Counted from the first letter of the stretch, positions 39,318-48,400 are shown. The stretch: DNA of 64,000 bases from an uncultured Allorhizobium sp. (GCA_958439205.1 OY288189.1:3921001-3985000), one strand, 5' to 3'. Notes: generated by a model from the sequence alone, not told the origin. Translations and numbers: made by a program.

Positions 39318-41501
39318 TTAGGCCTTGAGCTGTGCCAGGCTGAAGAGTAGATCGGCCGAGATGCCGGCACTTCCACCGCTCAGGATGGAAAGCGCTGGGC
39401 TGTTGGAGGTAGCGTTTTCGGTATCGTACATGGCGGAATAACGCTGCAGGAAGCGTTCCAGCTTGGCCGGATCCTGAAGATCCGACAGTTCCATGTTCTC
39501 GCCGATGATGCGCGCCTGCTGGTCGACATCCATGTTGGAGAACTCGTCCGAATAGCCGAAGGTGGTGCGGAAGACCGCCATGAGCGCGTCGTCGGCGATG
39601 AGACCGTAGGCATCGGTGATGGTCGGCGCGGTGCGCTGGAAATAGAGCGCCAGGCGGACGGCTTCGTTGCTCTCGCCCTCGGTCTCTTCCAGTGTCTGGC
39701 GCAGATACTTGTTGACCGTCTCCATGGTCTCGCCGCGCTGCTGGATCGTGCCCATGGTCTGGCGGGTCAGATTGCCGTTTGCATCGAAATTGAAGGAGGC
39801 GACGAGCTCGGCCCAGCGATTGTCGGTCTGCTGGTTGACGAAGCTCTTGCGGTCGGACAGATCGGAAGCGAAGGCCTGCTTGAGGAAGTCGTCGGTCACC
39901 TCTTCGGGATCGAGACCGAAGGCGCCGATTACCACGTCGAGCACTTCGCGATCCGCGAGCAGCTCGGACACGGTGTCGATCGACTGAATCTTTTCCTGGT
40001 AGTTTTCCGCCTTCTTGGTTGCAGCTTCCTGCGTCGAGGTCTTCTCGGTGCCTTCGAGGAAGCGAACCTCGTTGATCACATACTGCTTGGCGATCATCGT
40101 CGCGGTTAGTGTATTGTGGGGCGCCAGCGGCACTGCGGCATTGCCTTCGCTGTCGAAGTTGAAGAGCTTCGACATCTCGATTAGACGGCTGTCCTTCGAC
40201 TTGTTGGCATAGCTATTCGGGTCGGTGAAATCGCTGGTCAGCGCCTGCTTGAGCTCACGAACCGAGAACTCGTTGGCCTCGAAGCCGAAAGTACGCTGCA
40301 GGACCAGACGCATGGTCGTGTCGGCGAGCAGCGCATCGACGTTTTCGACCTCGGCGATATTGGTCTTGAAGAGTTCGGTCAGGGCGTCTTTGCGCTCGAG
40401 ATCGGCGTCGTCATAGAAAGTGGCAAAGCCCGAATTGGTCGATGCGAGCTGGGTCGAGCCCTGGGCCGTCATGCCTGAGTCGACCGTGCCGTCGCTCGCA
40501 AAGTTGAACTTACCGGCTATGGCGACCCAGGCATCGCCACCATTGGTGGCGGCATAGTTGGCCGGATCGGAGGTGTCGCTCGTGACGATCAGCTTGAAGG
40601 TCGAGGCGCCCATGGAGCCGAGTTCGAAGGCCGTCTTGACGTAGTTGAACAGGCGCGTGTCCGCAGTCAACTCATCGACCGAGGTGATGGTCGAGATCTT
40701 CTGCTCGTAATAGGCACGCTCGCGCTGACGGTAGTAGTCGGTGACGTAGATCTGCTCTTCCTCGACATAGAGCGAGACGATCGCTTCCTTCTGAGCCGCC
40801 GTCTGGGCGGTCGCGCCTGACAGGGTGCCGTCGGCATTGAAGCTGAAGGCCTGGGCGAGCTTGAGGAAGCTCGAGGCATTGGCCGCGCCGTTCGCGACCA
40901 TCTGATTGACGTAGCTGTCCGGATCCGAGGTGTCGCTGGTCAGGATCTGGGTGAGATGATCCTTGGTGTAATAGGTGCCGTCGATCCCATAGGCATCGAG
41001 CGCGAAGGTCATCAGGCGGCTGTTGTTGACCAGACCGCTGACATTGGTGACCTTGTCGATCATCGTCTCGTAATAGAAGGCCTCGGCCTCAAGCGTGTCG
41101 CCCTGGGCGGTCAGCGAGGCCTCGTATTTCTCCAGCATCTCTGCCTGTTGTGCGTCGGTCTGCAGATCGGTCTTTTCCGCCGAGAACTGGAAGGAGGCGG
41201 CGAAGTTGCGATAGCGCTCGTCGGACAGCTGATTGGCGAAGCTGGCATCATCCGAAAGGTCGCTTTCCAGCACCTTCTTCATGAAGGCCTTGGCATAGGT
41301 CATCTCTTCGAGACCATGGGCCTTCATGGCATAGGAATAGAGCTGGTAGTCGTCGAGGAATTCCTCGAGCGTCGTGACCTTGCTGATGTTTTCCTTGAAA
41401 TACTCCGTCTGGCGCGCAACCACCGGGTCGGACTCCGTGCGATTTAGACTCGCCTTGATGTCACGATTGACGAGATTATAGCTCAGATAGGTCGAAACCA
41501 T
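39318..41501 (-). CDS. DUF1217 multi-repeat protein (flagellar-region family)
   Basis: 727 residues built from six diverged repeats of about 110-120 residues. Each repeat has the form I-x-x-(I/V)-x-x-V-x-x-L-x-x-D-x-x-L then AFGL-like, F-x-x-x-L-x-SD-x-SDP-x-S-x-x-N, and ending F-N-F-D-x-x-G. No signal peptide or membrane helix is seen; the composition is acidic and Asn/Ser-rich. DUF1217 proteins are found in rhizobial flagellar clusters, but no flagellar genes adjoin this copy. The start at 41501 follows AGGGAAA. Export by the flagellar apparatus and an envelope or filament role are possible, but unproven. Confidence 0.8.
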   Translation of the reverse strand: MVSTYLSYNLVNRDIKASLNRTESDPVVARQTEYFKENISKVTTLEEFLDDYQLYSYAMKAHGLEEMTYAKAFMKKVLESDLSDDASFANQLSDERYRNFAASFQFSAEKTDLQTDAQQAEMLEKYEASLTAQGDTLEAEAFYYETMIDKVTNVSGLVNNSRLMTFALDAYGIDGTYYTKDHLTQILTSDTSDPDSYVNQMVANGAANASSFLKLAQAFSFNADGTLSGATAQTAAQKEAIVSLYVEEEQIYVTDYYRQRERAYYEQKISTITSVDELTADTRLFNYVKTAFELGSMGASTFKLIVTSDTSDPANYAATNGGDAWVAIAGKFNFASDGTVDSGMTAQGSTQLASTNSGFATFYDDADLERKDALTELFKTNIAEVENVDALLADTTMRLVLQRTFGFEANEFSVRELKQALTSDFTDPNSYANKSKDSRLIEMSKLFNFDSEGNAAVPLAPHNTLTATMIAKQYVINEVRFLEGTEKTSTQEAATKKAENYQEKIQSIDTVSELLADREVLDVVIGAFGLDPEEVTDDFLKQAFASDLSDRKSFVNQQTDNRWAELVASFNFDANGNLTRQTMGTIQQRGETMETVNKYLRQTLEETEGESNEAVRLALYFQRTAPTITDAYGLIADDALMAVFRTTFGYSDEFSNMDVDQQARIIGENMELSDLQDPAKLERFLQRYSAMYDTENATSNSPALSILSGGSAGISADLLFSLAQLKA

Positions 41502-41848
41502 CAGATTTCCCTGCAGGACGGAACGCGCGCGAATCACAGTATGACGCGAAATCCTTGCCTCAAGCTTTATGAAATCATGAAGAAGCAAAGGGTCGGTCTG
41601 GCGCTCGATCCGTGCTTGCGGCCCTCGTCAGGCCTTGATCGTTTCGGGATGAAACAGACCCCCCGCATATTTCACCATTTTGAAACCGTGACCGGTACGA
41701 CAAAACTAACCATTTGACCGCGCAAGGTTTTCTTTACCGCATCTTTTAAGCTGTCTCCAACAGCGGCTGGCTATGTTCCAACCCACAGAGGACGAAAAGT
41801 CCCGAACAGACGAGCACATGACGCGCTCTCGGGTAAAACAAGGGTAGC
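41502..41848. other. Intergenic region with two GTTTC/GAAAC dyads
   Basis: This 347-bp gap separates divergent genes. It holds GTTTC-GGGAT-GAAAC (41641-41655) and TTTCA-CCATTT-TGAAA (41670-41685), two short dyads with related arms 15 bp apart, which could form a tandem operator. No ORF, conserved RNA or terminator is seen. Confidence 0.4.
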
Positions 41849-42421
41849 ATGAAGATGACGAACACCGTTTTGAAGCCAGCATGGGCCGGCGCCACTCTGC
41901 GTCTGGATCCGTCGCGGTTCCCCCAGCAGGTTACTTACGCATTGCGCGGTGCACTGGGCGACGTCACGATCACGATTGACGAGCGCGGCGCCGTTCTGCG
42001 CAAGATCCTTCCCGGCAGCGGACTGCCGCTTTCCTTCGCTCTTCCGGCCCGCGCCTTCAAGGGCGTTGCTGCGCGTGCCATCGACCACGGCGACGGCGAA
42101 GTCACCGTGACGCTGGAACTGCATCACGAGGATCCGGATCTCTGCATTCCGCTGCTCGTCGCCCACGATCTCTGCGATATCGCTGCCGACTGGCGCGGCT
42201 GGGCTGATGCCTTCCGGATCCCCATGCTGATGGTGGAAGCCGATGGCGTTGCCCGCCCGCTCGAAGAGCATCTTGGCGAGGTTCGCACCAAGGAGACGCA
42301 GCCGCGTCGCCGCCATTCCTATTTCGCAGAGCGCCGTCCGCGCTTCCTGGTTCGCCGCACGACCGGCAAGCTGGGTGTAACCATGAAGATTTCCGGAAAG
42401 GAAATCATCGCAAGAAACTGA
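41849..42421 (+). CDS. Rhizobial hypothetical protein (possibly DUF6101 family)
   Basis: 190 residues, no signal peptide or membrane helix. Features include LRLDPSRFPQQVTYALRG, GAVLRKILPGSGLPLSFALPARAFKGVAARAI, HEDPDLCIPLLVAHDLCDIAADWRGWAD (short tracts quoted by their order), and a basic C-terminal tail with RRRHSYFAERRPRFLVRRTTGK. I recall a Rhizobiales family annotated DUF6101 with this RRPRFLVRR ending, but this is memory, not a search. The Arg-rich end could bind nucleic acid or membrane. A strong terminator follows, so it is monocistronic. Confidence 0.7.
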   Translation: MKMTNTVLKPAWAGATLRLDPSRFPQQVTYALRGALGDVTITIDERGAVLRKILPGSGLPLSFALPARAFKGVAARAIDHGDGEVTVTLELHHEDPDLCIPLLVAHDLCDIAADWRGWADAFRIPMLMVEADGVARPLEEHLGEVRTKETQPRRRHSYFAERRPRFLVRRTTGKLGVTMKISGKEIIARN

Positions 42422-42445
42422 TCCTGTCCCAGGACTGGACATGCA

Positions 42446-42475
42446 AGAGGCCCGGAAGGCGACTTCCGGGCCTCT
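42446..42475. terminator. Terminator after the gene at 41849
   Basis: AGAGGCCCGGAAG-GCGA-CTTCCGGGCCTCT is a perfect 13-bp stem with a tetraloop, followed by GCTTTTGATGG. It lies between convergent genes. Confidence 0.9.
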
Positions 42476-42554
42476 GCTTTTGATGGTCTTTTGCAGACAG
42501 ACGTGCCGAAATGACACGAGCGGACAAAGCTTATTAGCGCGACCTGAAGAGAGA

Positions 42555-43508
42555 TCAGGCGAACGGGATGGCCGCGACAAGCCCGAGAAAAATGATCAGG
42601 CCGACGCGATTGTTGGACTTGAACAGTGCCAGACACTGGGCGCCGTCGTCGATATCCAGCACCTTGATCTGCCAGGCAAAGAGGGCAGCTGCCACAAGCA
42701 GGCCGGCAATCGCGGGCCAGGCGGCACCGGCGACAATGACTGCGGACACCAGCAAAACCAGCGTCAGGCCGTAAAGACCCGTGAGCCAGATCTTGGTGTC
42801 GCGATCGAAGAGCCGTGCCGTCGAGCGCACGCCGACCAATGCATCGTCCTCGCGGTCCTGATGGGCGTAGATCGTGTCGTAACCGATCGTCCAGGCGACT
42901 GCGCCGACATAGACCAGGATCGCGGCCAGCGAGAGATTGCCGTGAAGCCCCGCCCAGCCCATCAGGCCACCCCAGGAAAAGGCAAGGCCCAGGAAGAATT
43001 GCGGCCAGTCGGTAAAGCGCTTGGCGAAGGGATAGATCGCGACGATGGCCAGCGACAGGATGCCGAGCAGGATCGAGAAACCGTTGAAGCAGAGCAGCAC
43101 GGCGAGCCCGACCAGCGATTGCACGACCATGAAGATCTTGGCATTGCGGCGCGAGATGCGGCCTGACGGCAGCGGGCGGGACCGCGTGCGGGCCACCAGA
43201 TTGTCGATGTCGTGGTCGACGAGGTCGTTATAGGTGCAGCCGGCGCCGCGCATGGCGACCGCGCCGACGAAAAACAGGAAAAGGTGGAAAGCGAAGAGCG
43301 CGAGGTTCAAACGGCCTTCAGCCGCGAGCGTATTGGCTGCGAGTGCCGAGGACCAGAAGCAGGGCCACATCAGAAGCTGCCAGCCAATCGGCCGATCCCA
43401 GCGGGCGAGCTGGGCATGCGGCCAGAGCCATCGCGGCAGGATGCGATAGACGAAATTGTCGGAGGGCGCGTCGATGACGCGGTCGATGTTTTGATCGGCG
43501 GTGCTCAT
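42555..43508 (-). CDS. ubiA: 4-hydroxybenzoate polyprenyltransferase UbiA
   Basis: 317 residues with about eight or nine transmembrane helices. The two Asp-rich motifs that bind Mg-diphosphate are YNDLVDHDID and YDTIYAHQDREDD. DRPIGWQLLMWPCFW near the N-terminus is the substrate-binding segment. It prenylates 4-hydroxybenzoate in ubiquinone synthesis at the inner membrane. It is transcribed alone on the minus strand. Confidence 0.96.
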   Translation of the reverse strand: MSTADQNIDRVIDAPSDNFVYRILPRWLWPHAQLARWDRPIGWQLLMWPCFWSSALAANTLAAEGRLNLALFAFHLFLFFVGAVAMRGAGCTYNDLVDHDIDNLVARTRSRPLPSGRISRRNAKIFMVVQSLVGLAVLLCFNGFSILLGILSLAIVAIYPFAKRFTDWPQFFLGLAFSWGGLMGWAGLHGNLSLAAILVYVGAVAWTIGYDTIYAHQDREDDALVGVRSTARLFDRDTKIWLTGLYGLTLVLLVSAVIVAGAAWPAIAGLLVAAALFAWQIKVLDIDDGAQCLALFKSNNRVGLIIFLGLVAAIPFA

Positions 43509-43588
43509 GCCCCTGTTGATAGAGCATGGGCGGGGCCAAGAAAACTGCCCCCTGCCCTCCCGGCTCGAAAATCGGCTGCGGCCTTTCG

Positions 43589-44386
43589 TCAGTCGAAGCT
43601 GACGCCGAACTTGTAGCTGGCGGAGACGCCGAACATCAGCTGGTTCTTGGAGCCCCGCTCTTCGACGAGGCTCGAGTCGGCAGCCGGGCCTGAGAGGCGC
43701 TTGTATTCGGTGAAGGCGCTCATCGAGATCTTGTCAGTGGCGTCCCAGGTGATCGCGCCGCCGGCACCGTAAGAGGTGATACCGCCATCGGGATCATACT
43801 GGCTGAGGCCAGAGGCAGCGGATTCCGCGGCGTTCACACCGTAGTAAGCGTCCGTATAGCCGCTGGTCGCGAAGGTCATGCGCGGGCCGGCAGAGACGCG
43901 AAGATTGGGGGCGATATCGGTAAAGGCATCGACTGCGATATCGGCGACGAGGCCATCATGGGCGCGGATGCCCTGGCGCAGTTCGCCACGGGCGCGCATC
44001 CAGTCGGTGACATAGACATCGACGAAGCCGCCGAGTTCACCGCCCCATTTGACTTCGGAGAGGCCGCGCAGGGCGTCGTCGGTGCCATCGTCGCGGCCCG
44101 GCACGAACTTGCCGACAACACCGGCGCGCAGCACGTCCGTGTCGTAGATAGCAAAGCTCGGATTGTCGTTGCGCGAGGAGAAGCGCGGCGCACCGCCGCG
44201 ACCGACCGAGATGATCGGCGAAAAGAAGAACTTGTTGTCCTTGGCGCCTTCGAAGGTCGGGGCCGAGATGCCGGCGCCACCGAGCGTCACATACCAGTTG
44301 CCGGAGAAGAAGCCTTCAGCGTGTACTGGCGAAGATATAACCGCAGTCGACGCGGCAAGAAGGGCGACGAGACGCACCTTGTTCAT
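43589..44386 (-). CDS. MipA/OmpV family outer membrane protein
   Basis: 265 residues. A signal peptide ends near SSPVHA (about residue 23). The mature part is a series of amphipathic strands (WYVTLGGAGISAPTFEGAKDNKFFFSPIISVGRGG, alternating pattern) ending in SYKFGVSFD, a C-terminal aromatic beta-signal-like strand. MipA/OmpV proteins are beta-barrels; MipA scaffolds murein enzymes in E. coli, but the role in rhizobia is unclear. The start at 44386 follows GGGGG. Confidence 0.88.
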   Translation of the reverse strand: MNKVRLVALLAASTAVISSPVHAEGFFSGNWYVTLGGAGISAPTFEGAKDNKFFFSPIISVGRGGAPRFSSRNDNPSFAIYDTDVLRAGVVGKFVPGRDDGTDDALRGLSEVKWGGELGGFVDVYVTDWMRARGELRQGIRAHDGLVADIAVDAFTDIAPNLRVSAGPRMTFATSGYTDAYYGVNAAESAASGLSQYDPDGGITSYGAGGAITWDATDKISMSAFTEYKRLSGPAADSSLVEERGSKNQLMFGVSASYKFGVSFD

Positions 44387-44691
44387 GATGACCCCCAAGA
44401 AAACGCAGAACACATGACCCGCAGATCACGACTTCATCTTCGTTCAATATTTCAGAAATGCGTTACGGGAACTTTAACCACGTCGCAGCCTCCCCCGCCG
44501 ACAAAAGACAGGCGACATCATCAGCCGCTTTGATCGGTCCATCAGGCAAGTTTCTGGATTTACGTCGAAATCGGGATTTTTCCGGCCTGCGGCCCTTCTT
44601 GTCTGCGGATTCGTGTTTGCACGGCGTGTTTCGCCTTGACCTCGCCGTCGGCTGCGACTTTGCTGCAAAGCAACGAGAACAGGAGACCATC
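44387..44691. other. 305-bp divergent promoter region between mipA-like gene and ilvE
   Basis: No ORF, terminator or conserved RNA is apparent. It must contain promoters for both flanking genes; only the one for ilvE can be proposed (see next entry). Confidence 0.4.
44635..44663 (+). promoter_or_regulatory. Candidate promoter of ilvE
   Basis: CTTGAC (44635-44640), the usual alphaproteobacterial -35, is followed after 17 bp by CTTTGC, a weak -10. Transcription would start about 22 bp before the ilvE ATG. Confidence 0.4.
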
Positions 44692-45579
44692 ATGGCCGTC
44701 GACACATCAGCCCGCACCCCCACCTTCACCTATGTCGATGGAGACTGGTTTACCGGCAATCCGCCGCTGATCGGCCCCGTGTCGCATGCCATGTGGCTGG
44801 GCTCGACGGTGTTCGACGGTGCACGCTGGTTCGACGGCATCGCACCCGATCTCGACCTGCATTGCCAGCGCGTCAACCGCTCGGCCGAGAACATGGGCAT
44901 GAAGGCGGTCATGGCGGCTGAAGAGATCGAACGCCTAGCCTGGGAGGGGATCGCCAAGTTCGACGGCAAGACGGCGATCTATATCAAGCCGATGTATTGG
45001 GCAGAACACGGCCAGATGGGCTCGGTGGTTGCGGCCGATCCCGAGTCGACCCGGTTTGCGCTCTGCCTCTTCGAAGCACCGATGCACACCGCCAAGCCTT
45101 CCTCGCTAACGCTCTCGCCTTTCCGCCGCCCGACGCCGGAATGTGCAATGACCGATGCCAAGACCGGTAGCCTCTATCCGAATTCCGGCCGCATGATCAT
45201 CGACGCGCGCAAACGCGGCTTCGACAATGCGCTGGTGCGCGACATGAATGGAAACGTGGTCGAAACCGCCTCCTCCAACGTCTTCATGGTGAAGGACGGG
45301 ATCGTCTACACGCCCGTTGCCAACCGCACCTTCCTTGCCGGGATCACGCGTGCCCGCGTCATGGGGCTGCTGCGCGAGGCGGGCTTCGAGGTGCGCGAGG
45401 CAACCCTTTCGGTCGAAGACTTCATGAATGCCGACGAGATCTTCCAGACCGGCAACTATTCCAAGGTGGTGCCGGTGACGCGGCTCGACGACGCGCAATT
45501 CCAGGAAGGCCCCGTCACGCGCAAGGCGCTGGACCTTTACATGGACTGGGCAAAATCGACGGCCGGCACGGACGGCTGA
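44692..45579 (+). CDS. ilvE: Branched-chain amino acid aminotransferase
   Basis: 295 residues of the PLP fold-type IV aminotransferases. The PLP lysine is Lys157 in DAKTGSLYPNS; the class-IV signature spans VVETASSNVFMVKDG and TFLAGITRARVMGLL. It exchanges the amino group between Leu/Ile/Val and their keto acids. The ATG at 44692 follows AGGAGA; the frame is open further upstream but without domain content. D-amino-acid or aromatic specificity cannot be excluded from sequence alone, though the family match is close. Confidence 0.92.
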   Translation: MAVDTSARTPTFTYVDGDWFTGNPPLIGPVSHAMWLGSTVFDGARWFDGIAPDLDLHCQRVNRSAENMGMKAVMAAEEIERLAWEGIAKFDGKTAIYIKPMYWAEHGQMGSVVAADPESTRFALCLFEAPMHTAKPSSLTLSPFRRPTPECAMTDAKTGSLYPNSGRMIIDARKRGFDNALVRDMNGNVVETASSNVFMVKDGIVYTPVANRTFLAGITRARVMGLLREAGFEVREATLSVEDFMNADEIFQTGNYSKVVPVTRLDDAQFQEGPVTRKALDLYMDWAKSTAGTDG

Positions 45580-45681
45580 TCGGCACGCGCCGACCTTCGC
45601 CCCTCCGGGCCGCTTGATCGCGGCCCCTCGCCTCTCTATCTCTCGCTAAGCTGAATGTTTCCATTCCCGGAAGGATATCCC

Positions 45682-47790
45682 TTGTCCGTCTTCAAGAACC
45701 TGCCCTCCCCGCCCGTCGTTGCCAAGAAGCCCGTTTCCGACACCCGCCACGGCATCACACGCACGGACGATTATGCCTGGCTGCGCGCCGACAACTGGCA
45801 GGCGATGTTCAAGGACACCTCGATCCTCGATCCGGAAATCCGCTCATACCTGGAAGCCGAGAACGGCTATCTGGAAGCGGCGATGGCTGACACGAAAGAG
45901 CTGCAGAGCCAGCTCTTTGCTGAGATGAAGGGGCGCATCAAGGAAGACGACTCCTCAATCCCGATGAAGGATGGTCCGTTTGCTTACGGCTCTGCCTTTG
46001 TCACCGGTGGCGAGCAGCCGCGCTATTTCCGTATCCCGCGCGACGGCAGCCCGAAGGACGAGACGATCCGCGACCTGCTTCTCGACGGTGACAAGGAGGC
46101 TGTCGGCAAGGACTATTTCCGCCTATCCGGCATCGACCATACGAGCGACCACGCGTTCGGCATCTGGGGCTATGACGACAAGGGCTCAGAATACTACACG
46201 CTGCGCATCCGCGATCTCGCCACCAAGCAGGATCTCGACGACGTGCTGGAAAACACCGCCGGCGGTGGCGTCTGGGCGCCCGACGGCAAGAGCTTCTTCT
46301 ATACCCTGCAGGACGAGAACCACCGTCCGTCCAAGGTCTTCCACCACATCGTCGGCCAGCCGCAATCCTCCGACCGCCTCGTCTACGAGGAGAAGGATCC
46401 CGGCTTCTTCATGGGCGTCGGCGGCTCGCTGCTTGATGACTTCATCTATGTCGACATCCACGACCACGAGACCTCGGAATACCGCCTGCTCTCGACCAAG
46501 GACCTGACGGCTGAGCCCCAACTGGTCGCTGAGCGCGAGGAAGGCGTCGAGTATTCGATGACGGAAGGCGGCGACGTCTTCTACATCCTGACCAATGCCG
46601 ACGATGCCAAGGACTTCAAGATCGTCGAGGCGCCGGTGACGGCTCCTGGCAGGGAGAACTGGAAAGAGGTCGTGCCGCACGAGCCGGGCCGGCTGATCCT
46701 CAACCATATGGCTTTCGCCCGCCATCTCGTCTGGCTGGAGCGCCGCGAAGGCCTGCCTGTGATCATGATCCGCGACCGCACGTTGGGCGAGGAGCATTCG
46801 ATCGCGTTTGCCGAGGAAGCCTATTCGCTGGGCTTGCAGGGCGCTGCCGAATACGAGACCGATGTCATCCGCTTCTCCTATTCGTCGATGACGACGCCAA
46901 GCCAGCTGTTCGACTACAACATGGCGACGCGCGAGCGCACGCTTCTGAAGACGCAGGAAGTGCCCTCCGGTCACAAGCCGGAAGACTATGTGACGCGCCG
47001 GGTGTTTGCCGAGGCGCATGACGGCGAGAAGGTGCCGGTCACCCTGCTCTATCGTCGCGACACCAAGCTCGACGGCTCCGCGCCCTGCCTGCTCTATGGC
47101 TATGGCGCTTACGGCATGACCATTCCGGCCGGCTTCAACACCAATTGCCTGTCGCTTGTGGACCGGGGCTTCGTCTATGCCATCGCCCATATCCGCGGCG
47201 GCAAGGACAAGGGTTTTTCCTGGTATGAAGACGGCAAGATGGAAAAGAAGGTCAACACCTTCAAGGACTTCATCTCGGCTGCCGACCATCTGGTGAAGGA
47301 GGGCTTCACCTCCTATGACCGGATCATCGCTGAAGGCGGCTCGGCAGGCGGTATGCTGATGGGGGCGGTTGCCAATATGGCACCGGAAAAATTCGCCGGC
47401 ATCATCGCCGCCGTGCCCTTCGTTGATGTCTTGAACACCATGCTCGACGACACGCTGCCGCTCACCCCGCCGGAATGGCCGGAATGGGGCAACCCGATCG
47501 AGTCGGAAGAGGAATATCGCTGGATCGCGGCTTACAGCCCTTACGACAACGTCGACGCCAAGACCTATCCGCCCATCATTGCGCTTTCGGGCCTCACCGA
47601 CCCGCGCGTCACCTACTGGGAGCCGACCAAGTGGATCGCGAGGCTCCGCGCTACCGCTCCCGATGCCGGGCCGTTCCTGCTGAAAACCAACATGGCTGCC
47701 GGCCATGGCGGCAAGTCGGGACGTTTCCAGCGGCTGGAAGAGATCGCGTTCGAATATGCCTATGCGATCAAGGTGGCGGGGAAGATGTGA
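45682..47790 (+). CDS. ptrB: Oligopeptidase B (protease II, S9A)
   Basis: 702 residues. An N-terminal seven-bladed beta-propeller (about 60-400) gates the alpha/beta hydrolase domain with Ser about 554 in EGGSAGGML, Asp about 640 in SGLTDPRV and His about 675 in AAGHGGKSGR. It cleaves short peptides after basic residues in the cytoplasm. A TTG start at 45682 is preferred because GGAAGGA precedes it at seven bases; an ATG nine codons earlier (45655) has no ribosome site. A UUCG-capped hairpin lies 47 bp after the stop. Confidence 0.94.
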   Translation: MSVFKNLPSPPVVAKKPVSDTRHGITRTDDYAWLRADNWQAMFKDTSILDPEIRSYLEAENGYLEAAMADTKELQSQLFAEMKGRIKEDDSSIPMKDGPFAYGSAFVTGGEQPRYFRIPRDGSPKDETIRDLLLDGDKEAVGKDYFRLSGIDHTSDHAFGIWGYDDKGSEYYTLRIRDLATKQDLDDVLENTAGGGVWAPDGKSFFYTLQDENHRPSKVFHHIVGQPQSSDRLVYEEKDPGFFMGVGGSLLDDFIYVDIHDHETSEYRLLSTKDLTAEPQLVAEREEGVEYSMTEGGDVFYILTNADDAKDFKIVEAPVTAPGRENWKEVVPHEPGRLILNHMAFARHLVWLERREGLPVIMIRDRTLGEEHSIAFAEEAYSLGLQGAAEYETDVIRFSYSSMTTPSQLFDYNMATRERTLLKTQEVPSGHKPEDYVTRRVFAEAHDGEKVPVTLLYRRDTKLDGSAPCLLYGYGAYGMTIPAGFNTNCLSLVDRGFVYAIAHIRGGKDKGFSWYEDGKMEKKVNTFKDFISAADHLVKEGFTSYDRIIAEGGSAGGMLMGAVANMAPEKFAGIIAAVPFVDVLNTMLDDTLPLTPPEWPEWGNPIESEEEYRWIAAYSPYDNVDAKTYPPIIALSGLTDPRVTYWEPTKWIARLRATAPDAGPFLLKTNMAAGHGGKSGRFQRLEEIAFEYAYAIKVAGKM

Positions 47791-47837
47791 GGCGGTGACG
47801 CCGATCACATTCTCCAAGCAATAACGGGTGTGTTTTG

Positions 47838-47857
47838 GGCATTGCTTCGGCAATGCC
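47838..47857 (+). terminator. UUCG-capped hairpin after ptrB
   Basis: GGCATTGC-TTCG-GCAATGCC is a perfect 8-bp stem with the extra-stable UUCG tetraloop. No U-tract follows, so it may act as a 3'-end stabiliser or Rho-assisted stop. Confidence 0.5.
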
Positions 47858-47974
47858 TGAAACAGTGAAGCCTGAAGATCATGATTCGGCGCGCGTACTT
47901 TCACTCGCGTCGTTTCGCAAGGGCCAATCGTCATGACGCAATGCAGGACGCAAGCTTCGCGCAAGGTTGAAAGG

Positions 47975-47989
47975 TTAACAAAAGGTTAA
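47975..47989 (+). promoter_or_regulatory. CtrA box upstream of small gene at 48012
   Basis: TTAA-CAAAAGG-TTAA is a perfect full CtrA site. It lies inside a larger dyad, GGTTGAA (47965-47971) with TTCAACC (47993-47999). The ATG of the next gene is 23 bp downstream, so the site overlaps the promoter, and CtrA could activate or repress. Confidence 0.65.
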
Positions 47990-48011
47990 TTCTTCAACCG
48001 AGGTGTCCGCC

Positions 48012-48329
48012 ATGAGGATCGAAAGCGGCCTAAGCGGCTACTCCTACCAAAGCCGATACGTGCCGAACACGGCCGGCGCGGAGGATGTCGCCCCCGAAAC
48101 GTCCAATACCAGCGCGCCCCGCGCGAGCGGTGCCAGCACTTTCTCCAGCACCCTGCTGTCGAACCAGCTCGCCTCGGCACTATGGACGGTTGAAGGGTCG
48201 CGCAAGGCTGCGGTCGAGATCAGCGCAAACCAGAACCGCAGCCGGCTTGAAGACACCTCGCGCATTCAGGCGGTCGAGGCGGCTTACCGGGAATACGAGA
48301 TATCCCCTTCGGCCTATCAGGAATTCTGA
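48012..48329 (+). CDS. Small hypothetical protein, probably CtrA-regulated
   Basis: 105 residues, Ser/Ala-rich, without signal peptide or membrane helix. The N-terminus (MRIESGLSGYSYQSRYV) and middle (ASTFSSTLLSNQLASALW) are low complexity. The C-terminus (RIQAVEAAYREYEISPSAYQEF) is helical. The ATG at 48012 follows GAGG; a GTG three codons earlier is possible. No family recognised. Its promoter region is dominated by a CtrA box inside a dyad, and a strong terminator follows, so it is a single-gene unit possibly tied to the cell cycle or motility. Confidence 0.65.
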   Translation: MRIESGLSGYSYQSRYVPNTAGAEDVAPETSNTSAPRASGASTFSSTLLSNQLASALWTVEGSRKAAVEISANQNRSRLEDTSRIQAVEAAYREYEISPSAYQEF

Positions 48330-48345
48330 TCTGACGATGTGGTCA

Positions 48346-48383
48346 AGAAGGCCGGCCGGCATGATGCCAGGCCGGCCTTCTTG
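48346..48383. terminator. Strong terminator between convergent genes
   Basis: AAGAAGGCCGGCC (48346-48358) pairs perfectly with GGCCGGCCTTCTT (48371-48383). It serves the small gene on the plus strand and the cation transporter on the minus strand. Confidence 0.85.
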
Positions 48384-48400
48384 CGTTCAGCCTTCAATTT

